Shown here: piece by piece, positions 17,876 through 27,520 of the stretch
Position numbering within the stretch: position 1 is the stretch's first letter
Layout: each line of letters begins with the position of its first letter
NCBI RefSeq assembly: GCF_008033235.1
Contig: NZ_CP042432.1
Span: forward strand, 3,224,001-3,288,000
Reading direction: 5' to 3'
Source: Anseongella ginsenosidimutans
GTDB taxonomy: Bacteria; Bacteroidota; Bacteroidia; Sphingobacteriales; Sphingobacteriaceae
Length of the DNA stretch: 64,000 nucleotides
Translations under genes and position numbers: made by a program
The notes under the pieces: generated by a model
Seen by the model: only the letters and a program-made list of their open reading frames with translations
Told to the model about the DNA's origin: nothing
Database searches by the model: none

Positions 17876-18246
17876 TTCCGGTATTCCATAATGACAGTAG
17901 CATAAGCCGTTTTCAATTCAAGCGAAGGATGCTGTTTCTTTATCTCCAGCCTGAGATAATGCACCGGCGGCAAAAGCCTGAATAGTTCCTTCCTTATCCT
18001 GTAAGCAACATGTTCGATAAGCTTAGCCGGTTGCGCCATCTCCGTTTTGACCACCTTCACCAGGTCTTCGTAATTCACCGTTTCCTTTATATCATCTTCG
18101 GATTCCGCGCCGGAAAAGTCGGTAGCGATCTCTATATTTACAATAAATTGCGTTCCGGTTTTGTGTTCCTCCGGATAGTAGCCAATGGGAGCGGAAACTT
18201 CAATTCCTTCCAGCTTAATGTAATGTTTTTCAGATGGATTTATCAT
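17872..18246 (-). CDS. folB: Dihydroneopterin aldolase
   Basis: A 124-residue enzyme of folate synthesis, cleaving 7,8-dihydroneopterin to 6-hydroxymethyl-dihydropterin and glycolaldehyde. It shows the compact FolB fold with IKLEGIEVSAPIGYYPEEH, the SxxDDIKETVNYEDLVKVV segment and the catalytic-tunnel lysine region LEIKKQHPSL. The glycolaldehyde by-product makes the 4-base coupling with a glycolate-oxidase-like gene suggestive, but that link is inference. Confidence 0.92.
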   Translation of the reverse strand: MINPSEKHYIKLEGIEVSAPIGYYPEEHKTGTQFIVNIEIATDFSGAESEDDIKETVNYEDLVKVVKTEMAQPAKLIEHVAYRIRKELFRLLPPVHYLRLEIKKQHPSLELKTAYATVIMEYRK

Positions 18247-18303
18247 GATCTTAGCGGTTGCCCCTGAATTGATTATATTAGATTACAAAATTAAACTAAA
18301 TAT

Positions 18304-19521
18304 ATGGGCCAGTCCAATAAGCAAGACCTTTTTGAGGCCCCGGATTATTACCTGCTGGATGAACTGCTCACCGAAGAGCATAAACTGGTAAGGGAATCTG
18401 CCCGGAAATGGGTAAAACGGGAGCTTTCGCCAATTATCGACGAGTATGCACAGAAGTCAGCCTTTCCTATGCCCCTATTGAAAGGGCTTGCAGAGATCGG
18501 GGCCTTCGGTCCAACGGTCCCTTCCGAATACGGAGGGGGCGGCCTGGATTACATTTCTTACGGGTTAATCATGCAGGAACTGGAACGGGGAGATTCGGGC
18601 ATTCGCTCTACCGCCTCCGTACAGGGTTCCCTGGTCATGTACCCTATCCTGGCTTTTGGCTCTGAAGAACAAAAACAAAAATACCTTCCCAGGCTCGCCA
18701 CAGGCGAATTGATGGGATGCTTCGGGCTTACGGAACCTGATCATGGCTCCGACCCGGGCGGCATGACCTGCAGTTTTAAAAATGCCGGAGATCATGTGGT
18801 GCTAAGCGGGAGTAAAATGTGGATATCCAACGCTCCCTTTGCAGACATCGCTGTCGTATGGGCAAAAAATGAAGCGGGAAACATAAAAGGCCTGATCGTT
18901 GAAAGGGGAATGGAGGGTTTTAGCACACCTGAAACACATAACAAGTGGTCATTGCGGGCTTCCGCCACAGGGGAGCTGGTTTTTGACCAGGTAAAAGTTC
19001 CGAAGGAAAATATTCTTCCTGGTGTGGAAGGATTGAAAGGGCCGTTAAACTGCCTGAACCAGGCGAGGTACGGTATCGCCTGGGGCTCGATCGGGGCGGC
19101 GATGGATTGCTACGATACGGCATTGCGATATGCGGGGCAGCGGATGCAGTTTGGCAAACCCATCGCCGCATTTCAGCTGCAGCAAAAAAAGCTGGCCGAA
19201 ATGATCACGGAAATCACCAAGGCGCAATTGCTGGCCTGGCGGTTAGGCACGCTTAAAAATGAGAACAGGGCGAGCCCGGCGCAGGTATCGATGGCCAAAC
19301 GAAACAACGTGGACATGGCCCTTCGAATAGCCCGGGAAGCCAGGCAAGTATTGGGCGGTATGGGCATCACGGGAGAATATTCCATTATGCGCCATATGAT
19401 GAACCTGGAGTCCGTCATTACCTACGAGGGCACGCATGACATTCATCTTTTGATCACCGGCCAGGACATCACGGGGATAAGCGCATTCGGAGGGGATTCG
19501 GCCGGGGATAAGGCACCGTAA
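18304..19521 (+). CDS. gcdH: Acyl-CoA dehydrogenase, glutaryl-CoA type
   Basis: A 405-residue FAD enzyme with three acyl-CoA dehydrogenase domains. Features shared with glutaryl-CoA dehydrogenases are STASVQGSLVMYPI in the substrate pocket and the catalytic glutamate in YEGTHDIH (about E375). It would oxidise and decarboxylate glutaryl-CoA to crotonyl-CoA in lysine/tryptophan breakdown. No other genes of that route are adjacent. Its last 53 bases overlap the 3' end of the gene on the opposite strand. Confidence 0.88.
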   Translation: MGQSNKQDLFEAPDYYLLDELLTEEHKLVRESARKWVKRELSPIIDEYAQKSAFPMPLLKGLAEIGAFGPTVPSEYGGGGLDYISYGLIMQELERGDSGIRSTASVQGSLVMYPILAFGSEEQKQKYLPRLATGELMGCFGLTEPDHGSDPGGMTCSFKNAGDHVVLSGSKMWISNAPFADIAVVWAKNEAGNIKGLIVERGMEGFSTPETHNKWSLRASATGELVFDQVKVPKENILPGVEGLKGPLNCLNQARYGIAWGSIGAAMDCYDTALRYAGQRMQFGKPIAAFQLQQKKLAEMITEITKAQLLAWRLGTLKNENRASPAQVSMAKRNNVDMALRIAREARQVLGGMGITGEYSIMRHMMNLESVITYEGTHDIHLLITGQDITGISAFGGDSAGDKAP

Positions 19522-22027
19522 AGGTGTCTTTCACCCGGGTGGAAACACTAAAATAGGAAACCCAGATAGCGCCTCCCACCAATGCTTTAGCGATATCGCC
19601 GACATCACTGCCTTCCATTGAAAAGGGCAGGCTGGAAAGATAGACTAAGCCGTGATCCAGCGCCAGGAAGACAAAATTTGAAATGTAAAAACCAATTACC
19701 AGCTTTGGAAAGATATCCCGCCGGTTCAACATGGCAATCACACAAAATATCGCATAGCAGCCCACAAACAAGTTCCCGGCCATTTCAAATATCATCAATG
19801 AAATTAATTCCCATTTTTGCCCCGGCAGAGCGTTAAGCATGTTCTGCCATAACTCATAACTGTAATAGTCCGCGGACAGCAACTGTCCCAGTATGGAAAA
19901 CGGAGTCAGGATCAACCCGATCAGCGGAAGTATCATCCAGCCTCCTATCCTCCCCTGCGGCTGATCTTCTCCGGCTTCTTCCCCGGAAAGCGTTCTTCTG
20001 CGGTAAATTGCACGGGCCAGCCATGCATAAAGCCCGGCTAAAACCAGTGAAAATAAGATGGCGTTCCAGGCAAGGCTTGGGTAGCCTTCGGCATAAACCG
20101 GAATGCGGTAGCCCAGTTGCTCATCAGATAACACTTCTACATCGGCAGCAAGCTGGCGCGCCTTTTCAACAGGCACGAATTCCTTCAGGAAAGCAAACTG
20201 GTAGTGAAGGGTCGTGGTATCTTCTACCCTGGAATGATAACTGTGAAAAAAATAAGCATCCCGCTTAATGGAGAATTGATCATCAGGAATCTTCCATCGC
20301 TCTTTGGTGATCAGCCGGATCTTATAGTCCAGGTCATAAGGATGGTTTAGCGAAACAGGATGTTTCCTGCTCGCTGCAATGGAAGGCAGCTGTTCATTTA
20401 TCAGGTTTGCATAGAAATCGATATATCCCGTATTGCTCAAAGAGTCCTTTTCTATAAATCCTTTAATTTCATAATATTCACTGATGACCAGCTTGTTTTC
20501 CTCTTCATCGTCAGCAACGTCAAGGGGAGCAATAGAAATAATATCCGGGTATAGCCGGGCATAGTAATCGAGATAATTTTTCTTCGTTTCCACCTGGCCC
20601 GAATAGGCCAGCATAGAGCGCATATCATCCGCGTGATTATGGGTATAGGTAGTCCTGACCTCCAGCTTTACCGTATCACTACCTTCGGGGATAAAATAAG
20701 TCTCTTCACAGTATATTTTTCCATGCTCGTAATTCGCTCTGATTAGTTCAAGATCGCTGGCGCCCTTCTTTAAAACCAGTGCTTTTCCATAAGAGGGAAA
20801 ATACCGCGTTCTCAGACCACCGCCCTGAAAGGATATGGTAGGGTCAATCCAAACCGCATTTCCTTCTTCGGGGCCGATCCGGACAACGGCATGGTTAAAT
20901 GCCATCGGCGAGGGCAGCAGTTCTCCGGTTTTCTCCCGGTAGTACGTGTTTACCAGGGCCAGCTGAGCCTCTACCCCGCCCGCCTTTAGCAAAGCAACGA
21001 GTAATAATGACTTATCCTTACAATCCCCGTATCCCTGTTCCAGTACTTCAGACGGGCTGTTCGCACGATGGGAATGCTCCCCGGTTTCCACTCCCATATA
21101 GCGAATATCGTTCTGCACCAGCTTAATGGCCGCAAGCTGGTAATCCGCCGGGCTTTCGGAAGTGGCCTTTAGTTCGCTTACTGTTCCGGCAAATATTCCT
21201 CCGTAGTCACTCTTCACGGGATTAACCTCCATTCCCCATTTCGCCACTTCTTCCCAGCCGGCATATTCGCTTACCTGGACATGTGCATAATTATCGAACC
21301 AGGAAGGCTGATAATCCTCGTATTCCGCCGCCTGCACTTGTGAATCCTCCCACACGTATCGTTTGGTTCCATCGTTTTCAGTGATCTTTACTTCAGGAAC
21401 GTCATTGAATGCCCTGAAGGCGAATTCCCTTCCCTGAGGCACAAGCAAGCTGCTGTACACCTGGGCAATGTCAGAAGAAGACTGAAAATAGATATCCTTA
21501 TAGTAGCGGCCCCCGAATACGGGGTTCTGGCCCCTGACCGTGTAGGAATATTCAATCCGGTCTCCCTGGCGTATATCTTCAAGAAGCAGGTAGGCCGTAT
21601 ACGCGCCATTATAGATAAACCGGGTAAGATCGCTTTCCTGTGCCAGTACTTTAAAGGCATCAATATCCAGGCGCTGCTGCGGTTTATTATCTCTCCAAAC
21701 GATAACCTCGTGAACAGTTAGTTGCTGATAATCCGGAAGAAAACTTATATAGATCTCCGAACCGTTCTGCACTCCAGCCCCGGTGACGATTTCCCGGATA
21801 ACGCGGGTATACGCGGCTTGTTTCCCCGCATGCAGTTGTTGCTCCAGTAAGGCAATGAAATACCCTTCTGTAATTGATTCCAAGGGCGGCTTTTCCGTTT
21901 TGAGCAGTATGTCGGTCACCCAGCCGGGCCGGTCGCCCGCTGCTAGGCCGGGAACTTGTGGGAAAGCAGCCAGGCTTGTTATAAAGAGGAACGGTATAAA
22001 TAGAAAAATGCGTAAAAGTTCAGGCAT
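19469..22027 (-). CDS. Secreted/membrane DUF3857-transglutaminase-like protein with C-terminal DUF2569-like region
   Basis: An 852-residue protein. A signal peptide (MPELLRIFLFIPFLFITSLA; start at 22027 chosen for it) precedes a DUF3857 domain, a transglutaminase-like core with YGDCKDKSLLLVALLK (catalytic Cys), AFNHAVVRI (His) and VWIDPT (Asp), a linker, then at least five membrane segments resembling DUF2569 (GGWMILPLIGLILTPFSILG). The catalytic triad is complete, so protease or cross-linking activity in the periplasm is plausible but untested. It ends inside the gcdH 3' end (antiparallel overlap). Confidence 0.8.
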   Translation of the reverse strand: MPELLRIFLFIPFLFITSLAAFPQVPGLAAGDRPGWVTDILLKTEKPPLESITEGYFIALLEQQLHAGKQAAYTRVIREIVTGAGVQNGSEIYISFLPDYQQLTVHEVIVWRDNKPQQRLDIDAFKVLAQESDLTRFIYNGAYTAYLLLEDIRQGDRIEYSYTVRGQNPVFGGRYYKDIYFQSSSDIAQVYSSLLVPQGREFAFRAFNDVPEVKITENDGTKRYVWEDSQVQAAEYEDYQPSWFDNYAHVQVSEYAGWEEVAKWGMEVNPVKSDYGGIFAGTVSELKATSESPADYQLAAIKLVQNDIRYMGVETGEHSHRANSPSEVLEQGYGDCKDKSLLLVALLKAGGVEAQLALVNTYYREKTGELLPSPMAFNHAVVRIGPEEGNAVWIDPTISFQGGGLRTRYFPSYGKALVLKKGASDLELIRANYEHGKIYCEETYFIPEGSDTVKLEVRTTYTHNHADDMRSMLAYSGQVETKKNYLDYYARLYPDIISIAPLDVADDEEENKLVISEYYEIKGFIEKDSLSNTGYIDFYANLINEQLPSIAASRKHPVSLNHPYDLDYKIRLITKERWKIPDDQFSIKRDAYFFHSYHSRVEDTTTLHYQFAFLKEFVPVEKARQLAADVEVLSDEQLGYRIPVYAEGYPSLAWNAILFSLVLAGLYAWLARAIYRRRTLSGEEAGEDQPQGRIGGWMILPLIGLILTPFSILGQLLSADYYSYELWQNMLNALPGQKWELISLMIFEMAGNLFVGCYAIFCVIAMLNRRDIFPKLVIGFYISNFVFLALDHGLVYLSSLPFSMEGSDVGDIAKALVGGAIWVSYFSVSTRVKDTFTVPYPRPNPLRMRLSP

Positions 22028-22195
22028 ATTTTTTATTTGAAGATAGGAATTTGGCTTTAAAGATTTTTTGCCGGGAAAGAATAAAATAGCCAGGTTTGAA
22101 AAAAACATCTATATTATGGCCCTGGAGAAGAAAAAGCTATAGCGCTTATTGGGGACATGGACGAGAAATTTGAAAAAAAATCCTTAATGCAGCTT

Positions 22196-24313
22196 TTAGC
22201 TTTTGAACATTTTCCGCATAGAACGTCCCAGCTTGCTGATGCGCTCAAGATTTTCCTGGATAGGAGATATTTCAAAGCCTTCGCTCTCAAAGCGAGGGTA
22301 ATTAAGATCGCTGTTCTGCTCGGGAAAAATGATGATAATGTTATTCCCGGGGAAGTGCCTGTTAACTTTTGAGGGAATGATATCCATATTCGATTGATAG
22401 GAAATGGTCCCTCTGCGTGCGCATACAACGACCAGCATATCATCTTCCTTCAGATCTTTGGAAACAACCAGGATATCATCAAGATCATCCAGGGATTTAA
22501 AAACAGCGCTGACCGCGGGCTTTTTTTCTACCAGCAAATTTCTCAGGAGGTTATTAAGATCGCCGTGGCAGTAAACGATCATATCGGCCCCGCTTTGCCT
22601 GGAAAGATTTTTTACTTTTTTGATCCACCGGTTAAAACCGGCTTCCAGCTGGGCATTCCTGGGCACCACCAGCACCATTCTTCTCAGCGTATTCAACGGT
22701 TGGTTGAACCTGACTACAGAGACCATTTGCCCGCTGCCGTTCAAAAGATTATCCAATATAGAACCGAAAAAGCGGTCCGTAGCGCTGCGCTCCACCCATC
22801 CCATAATAATATGAGTGATCAGGTGTTCTTTTGCTGCCCTTACAATACCATTGGAAACATTCAGGTCCACCCGGGTTAATAATTCTACCGGCGTTTCTGC
22901 GGCTGAAGCATGCTTCAAGGCCTTCTCCAGCATCTTCCCGCTTTCCAGGAGCTTTTCCCGGGCTTCTTCATCATCGCGCACTACCGCCAGGGGATAAATA
23001 GGTTCCGAAGAAGCTTTATCTGAAATGTATAGTGCATAGTCGATACGCTCTTCCACCGTTGCAGGATTGGCAAGCGGAATAAGTATGCGTTCATGCATTT
23101 CAGGAAGTTCCTGCTTTTTATTGCTTTCCAGGATGACCAGTTTCCGGGCAGCGCTTTCGGTGGCAAAAGTGGCGATCAGACAGGTGACCAGGATCAGGAG
23201 AATGGTACCATTCAGGACGTTTTCATTGACGATGCCCAGGTTGTAGCCGATGAGGATCACGGCCAGCGTGGCGGCCACACGCGAACTGGTAAGGCCAAAG
23301 ATCAAATTTCTCTGTACTCCGCTGTATTTAAAAACTACCTGGGTAACCCAGGCGGCAAGCCACTTGCTGAAAATAGCGACCACGGTAAGCACCCCTGCCA
23401 CCACCAGGGCACGCTGGCCGGAAAAGATCACGGTCATATCCACCATCATTCCTACATTGATGAGGAAGAAGGGAATAAATAAAGCGCTTCCCACAAACTC
23501 AATGCGGTTCATGAGGGTTGAGGTATGCGGGATCAGGCGGTTCAGGGCAAGACCGGCCATAAATGCCCCGATAATCGGCTCTACGCCGGCCAGCTCCGCC
23601 AGGAATCCGGCCAGGAACACCATGGCCAGCACGAAAATATACTGGGACGTTTTCTCTCCTTCGATCTTTTTAAAGAACCAGCGCCCGATGATCGGGAAAC
23701 CAATAAAGACAATCGCAATGAATATGGCCAGGGAAATAATTAACCTGATCCAGAATTGCGTATTGAGTGTTCCTTCCGTCGTGCCGGTGATCACTGCCAG
23801 GATAAGCAAGACCAGGGTATCGGCGACAATGGTACCTCCCACGGAAATGGTCACGGCCTCGTTCTTCGTAATCCCAAACCGGCTGGCAATGGGATAAGCA
23901 ACCATTGTATGAGTAGCAAACATGCTGGAGATAAGCACCGAAGCTACCGGGTCAAAGTCAAGAAGGAAATAACAAACCGGAAGCCCGACAAGCATTGGAA
24001 TGGCAAAAGTCAGCAACCCGAAGATCACGCTCCGGTGCCGGCTTTTCTTGAATTCATTCATATCCAGCTCCAGCCCGGCAAGGAACATAATATACAGCAG
24101 CCCTACTGTTCCGAAAAGCACAATGCTGCTGTCAAGCATGAGTATATTAAACCCGTTAGGCCCCACCAGGATCCCGGCCAGGATCAGGCCCAGTAAGCTC
24201 GGGATCCGCAGCCTCTTGAGAATAATCGGCGAAAATAAGATGATGAACAAGACCAGTGAAAATACCAGTACCGGATCGGTCAGTGGAAGGCTGAAGTCGA
24301 ATAGTAACAGCAT
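22196..24313 (-). CDS. CPA2 family cation:proton antiporter with C-terminal USP-like region
   Basis: A 705-residue protein: a Na+/H+ exchanger domain of about twelve to thirteen membrane segments (residues about 10-400, with LAGLELDMNEF and the acidic GVEPIIGAFMAGLALNR helix) followed by about 300 soluble residues resembling two universal-stress-protein-like modules (ERILIPLANPATVEERI… and RMVLVVPRNAQLEAGF…). It exchanges Na+ or K+ for protons at the inner membrane, the soluble part probably regulating it. It lies 17 bases after lysA and may be read with lysC-lysA. Confidence 0.87.
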   Translation of the reverse strand: MLLLFDFSLPLTDPVLVFSLVLFIILFSPIILKRLRIPSLLGLILAGILVGPNGFNILMLDSSIVLFGTVGLLYIMFLAGLELDMNEFKKSRHRSVIFGLLTFAIPMLVGLPVCYFLLDFDPVASVLISSMFATHTMVAYPIASRFGITKNEAVTISVGGTIVADTLVLLILAVITGTTEGTLNTQFWIRLIISLAIFIAIVFIGFPIIGRWFFKKIEGEKTSQYIFVLAMVFLAGFLAELAGVEPIIGAFMAGLALNRLIPHTSTLMNRIEFVGSALFIPFFLINVGMMVDMTVIFSGQRALVVAGVLTVVAIFSKWLAAWVTQVVFKYSGVQRNLIFGLTSSRVAATLAVILIGYNLGIVNENVLNGTILLILVTCLIATFATESAARKLVILESNKKQELPEMHERILIPLANPATVEERIDYALYISDKASSEPIYPLAVVRDDEEAREKLLESGKMLEKALKHASAAETPVELLTRVDLNVSNGIVRAAKEHLITHIIMGWVERSATDRFFGSILDNLLNGSGQMVSVVRFNQPLNTLRRMVLVVPRNAQLEAGFNRWIKKVKNLSRQSGADMIVYCHGDLNNLLRNLLVEKKPAVSAVFKSLDDLDDILVVSKDLKEDDMLVVVCARRGTISYQSNMDIIPSKVNRHFPGNNIIIIFPEQNSDLNYPRFESEGFEISPIQENLERISKLGRSMRKMFKS

Positions 24314-24330
24314 TTGTCAAAGGTAAAAAA

Positions 24331-25479
24331 CTATAGAAATAAGGGACGGATTTTAGGACGTAAATTGTAGGAAGAAGTCATTACCTCGCCATATGCCCCT
24401 GCCGTACGAATGGCCATAAGATCTCCCCGGCTGGTTTCAGGCAGTTCCACCTCTTTTCCAAAGCAGTCGGAGGATTCACAAATGGGCCCTACAACATCGT
24501 ATTTAACGCTTTCCGCGGAGCTGGCCGAAATATTCTCGATCTTGTGATAGGCATGGTACAAGGCGGGGCGGATAAGCTCGGTCATGCCGGCGTCTACCAC
24601 GGCGAAATTCGTATTGATCCCTTTTTTTATATACAACACTTTTGTAATAAGGCTGCCGCACTGGGCCACCAGCGCACGGCCCAGCTCAAAATGCACTTCC
24701 TGGCCGGCGTCCAGTTCCAGGAACTGTTCAAATATGGCGAAATGCCTTTCAAAATCAACAATAGGCTGCACGTCGGGCGCATGGTAGTCTACTCCCAGGC
24801 CTCCACCAACGTTCAGTAATTTAAAATAAACCCCTCGTTCGGCAAACCATTCTTTGAATTCATTTACCTTAACGCAAAGGCTTTTAAATACATTCTCATC
24901 CGTTACCTGGGAACCAATGTGAAAATGAAGCCCGGCGCAATCAATATTTTCAAGGCTTCGCAGTTTTTCAACCACGGTATCAAACTCCCAGGAATTGATG
25001 CCGAATTTATTTTCCTCCAGCCCGGTTGTGATATAATGATGCGTATTCGCGTTTACATTGGGATTTATCCGGAGCGCAATCCGGGCCCTTTTATTCCTGG
25101 CCCGAGCCAGCTCGTTGATCACTTCCAGTTCCTGAACCGACTCTACATTAAAGCAAAAAATATCCTGGTCAAGCGCATAATTAATTTCCCGGTCGGACTT
25201 ACCGACGCCCGCAAATACAATCTGATCCTTCCGGAAGCCGTTTTCCAGGGCCTTTTCCACTTCTCCGCCGCTAACGCAGTCGGCTCCAAAGCCAGCTTCC
25301 CTGATAATTCCGAGCAGTTCATTATTTACGTTTGCTTTCAGCGCATAATGAACATGGAAATTGCGCTTTTCCGATGCCGTCCTGCAGGCCGCCACCGTTT
25401 GCCGCAGCAGATCCATGTCATAAAAATAGAACGGAGTTTCTTCTTGTTGAAAACGTGCTAACCGGGCTGCTGTGAACAT
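24331..25479 (-). CDS. lysA: Diaminopimelate decarboxylase
   Basis: A 382-residue fold-III PLP enzyme making L-lysine from meso-diaminopimelate. The PLP lysine is in HYALKANVN, the phosphate-binding glycines in NVGGGLGVDYH, and the barrel-partner active-site motif is GPICESSDCFGKE. It starts five bases after lysC, so aspartokinase and the last lysine step are made together. Confidence 0.95.
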   Translation of the reverse strand: MFTAARLARFQQEETPFYFYDMDLLRQTVAACRTASEKRNFHVHYALKANVNNELLGIIREAGFGADCVSGGEVEKALENGFRKDQIVFAGVGKSDREINYALDQDIFCFNVESVQELEVINELARARNKRARIALRINPNVNANTHHYITTGLEENKFGINSWEFDTVVEKLRSLENIDCAGLHFHIGSQVTDENVFKSLCVKVNEFKEWFAERGVYFKLLNVGGGLGVDYHAPDVQPIVDFERHFAIFEQFLELDAGQEVHFELGRALVAQCGSLITKVLYIKKGINTNFAVVDAGMTELIRPALYHAYHKIENISASSAESVKYDVVGPICESSDCFGKEVELPETSRGDLMAIRTAGAYGEVMTSSYNLRPKIRPLFL

Positions 25480-25484
25480 GGATA

Positions 25485-26789
25485 TTAGTTAAATAAACGC
25501 TGTAATGATTGCAGGGCCTCGTTCTTGTAGGCCGTATCGAGCAAGATTGAAATATTATTGCGGCTCCCTCCGTAGGAGATCATCCTGAGCGGAATATGCT
25601 TGAGCGTATCCAGCACACGGGCGGCGATGCCTGCCTTGGACGCCACGAAATCACCCACCACGCAGATGATCGTCTGCTCCCGGTCAACCGTAATCTGGCC
25701 GTAAGCTTCTAACTCTTCCGTTATCTCACTCAAATACTTAGTGTTATCTATGGTAAGGGAAACTGCTACTTCGGATGTGGTAACCATATCGATAGGTGTT
25801 TTGTAGCGTTCGAACACTTCAAAGACCTTTCGCAGGAACCCGTAAACAAGCAGCATGCGGCTGCTTTGTATCTTGATCGCATAAATGCCTTCCTTCGCAG
25901 CTACCGCCTTGATTTCTCCTTCGCTTCGCTGATCGCTGATAATAGTCCCGGGCGCATCCGGCTGCATCGTATTCAGCAACCGTACCGGCACTTTATACTT
26001 TTGCGCGGGGAAAACACTTTGCGGATGAAGGATCTTTGCGCCAAAATAAGCCAGTTCCGCAGCCTCTTCGAAGGATAGCTGCGCAATTGGACGGGTATTT
26101 TTCACGACACGGGGATCATTATTATGCATTCCGTCAATATCCGTCCATATCTGGATCTCCTCAGCAAGCAGGGCGGCCCCGATTAGAGAGGCGGTATAAT
26201 CGCTTCCTCCCCTTTTCAGGTTGTCAATTTCGCCAAATGAATTGCGGCAGATATAGCCCTGCGTTATAAAAATATTGTTCGCCGGATGTTTGGCCAGGAG
26301 TTCTTTAAGCTTTTCGGAAATGGAAGGCATCACCGGTTCAGACTCCTCGTTGATCTTCATAAAGTCCAGCGCGGGCAGCAGCACCGACGGGATTCCCAAT
26401 TCCTGGAGATGATAATGAAAAAGGTGGGTAGAAAGCAGTTCGCCCTGTGCCAGAATCACCCGTTCATGGATGGGTGTAAACACTCCGGCCGAGAAAGACG
26501 AAATGGTGGCGAAATGCGCGTCAATCAGTTCTTTTGCCTTTACCCGGAATTCATTACTGACAAATAAGTCCCCGATAAAATCCTCGTATTTTCCGTTCAG
26601 GGAATCAATCAGAGCGGCCGGGTTTCTTCCTTCCGCGTATTCCCTGCAGATGCTTACCAGGTCATTGGTGGTCCCGGCCACCGCCGACAATACTACGATT
26701 TGCCGTTCATCCCTGTTGATGAGGGACATCAGGTTCCGGATCCTTTCCGGGTTTCCAACCGACGTTCCGCCGAACTTTAGTACTTTCAT
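25485..26789 (-). CDS. lysC: Aspartate kinase
   Basis: A 434-residue monofunctional aspartokinase: N-terminal amino-acid kinase domain (KFGGTSVGNPERI; GGSDYTASLIGAALLA; IWTDIDGMHNNDPR) and two ACT domains from about residue 300 (feedback-binding). It begins the aspartate pathway to diaminopimelate/lysine, and lysA follows five bases later. No lysine riboswitch fold was recognised in the 120-base upstream gap. Confidence 0.95.
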   Translation of the reverse strand: MKVLKFGGTSVGNPERIRNLMSLINRDERQIVVLSAVAGTTNDLVSICREYAEGRNPAALIDSLNGKYEDFIGDLFVSNEFRVKAKELIDAHFATISSFSAGVFTPIHERVILAQGELLSTHLFHYHLQELGIPSVLLPALDFMKINEESEPVMPSISEKLKELLAKHPANNIFITQGYICRNSFGEIDNLKRGGSDYTASLIGAALLAEEIQIWTDIDGMHNNDPRVVKNTRPIAQLSFEEAAELAYFGAKILHPQSVFPAQKYKVPVRLLNTMQPDAPGTIISDQRSEGEIKAVAAKEGIYAIKIQSSRMLLVYGFLRKVFEVFERYKTPIDMVTTSEVAVSLTIDNTKYLSEITEELEAYGQITVDREQTIICVVGDFVASKAGIAARVLDTLKHIPLRMISYGGSRNNISILLDTAYKNEALQSLQRLFN

Positions 26790-26909
26790 GAAGTTTATAA
26801 TCTCTTATAAACCGCAAAGAAAGCAATAAGTTCGGAATAAAATCCAGACTGGCACGTTTTTCCGCTAGCCTCCGCTATTTTTTCCGCGAAGCATTTCCGT
26901 AAAGCATTA

Positions 26910-27395
26910 TTACTGGCGTGAAAAGGTATAAACCAGGTAAAGCGGCTGGCCGTTTACGGTCACCTCATCACGGAGCTGCATTCCGGAAGCATCCAGGCTC
27001 AGGATATCAAGGCGATAGCCCACATTATTATCCATGGGGTCCCCTTCCGCATCAAGCCGCTTGAACTGGAATTGCTGTTCCCCGGTACCGGTTTTATAAA
27101 TGGTCCAGCGGATCTCCCTTTGCAGGCCTGCCTGGCAATCCACTCCTTCATTCAAAACATAGGTGCCCAGGCTGTTAGGCCGGGTCAGCGTCCAGGCGCT
27201 TCCTGAAAAGCATTCGAGCGGCGCTTCATTGAATAAGGTCACCTTAAAACTTCCTTCCTGTCCCTCTACGCTGATGTCATCAAGCATCCAGTTTCCGACC
27301 ATCATCTTCCGGTAATCGGGCGCTTTATTCTGAAGAGCTGCGCAGCCCGAAAGCGTAGCAGCAAGCGCCAGTAGTGGTATAATTTTTTTCATCAT
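26910..27395 (-). CDS. Lipocalin-like lipoprotein
   Basis: A 161-residue lipoprotein: lipobox LSGC (Cys at about 18) after a short signal peptide, then a beta-rich domain starting with VGNWMLDDISV and ending with YLVYTFSRQ, the pattern of Bacteroidota lipocalin-like domains. It would sit lipid-anchored facing the periplasm; the ligand is unknown. A second ATG one codon in is equally possible as start. Confidence 0.75.
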   Translation of the reverse strand: MMKKIIPLLALAATLSGCAALQNKAPDYRKMMVGNWMLDDISVEGQEGSFKVTLFNEAPLECFSGSAWTLTRPNSLGTYVLNEGVDCQAGLQREIRWTIYKTGTGEQQFQFKRLDAEGDPMDNNVGYRLDILSLDASGMQLRDEVTVNGQPLYLVYTFSRQ

Positions 27396-27466
27396 GTTTT
27401 CCTTTTAGCCAAAGCCATGCCATATTTCCCGCATATTTATACATTCTTATACAGAATGTTCCTAAA

Positions 27467-27498
27467 TTTGGCAGGTGTACCAATAGGTAATATCTTTG
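27467..27498 (+). promoter_or_regulatory. Promoter of the phosphohexomutase operon
   Basis: TTTG (27467-27470), a 20-base spacer and TATCTTTG (27491-27498) match the Bacteroidota primary promoter TTTG-N19/20-TAnnTTTG completely. It ends 22 bases before the ATG, giving a leader of about 15 bases. Confidence 0.78.
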
Positions 27499-27520
27499 GC
27501 TTCCTCATTAACCCTTTTAT

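Noticed and set aside
26790-26909. A lysine riboswitch upstream of lysC
   Set aside because: The 120-base gap is too short for the known lysine aptamer and shows only a weak imperfect repeat.
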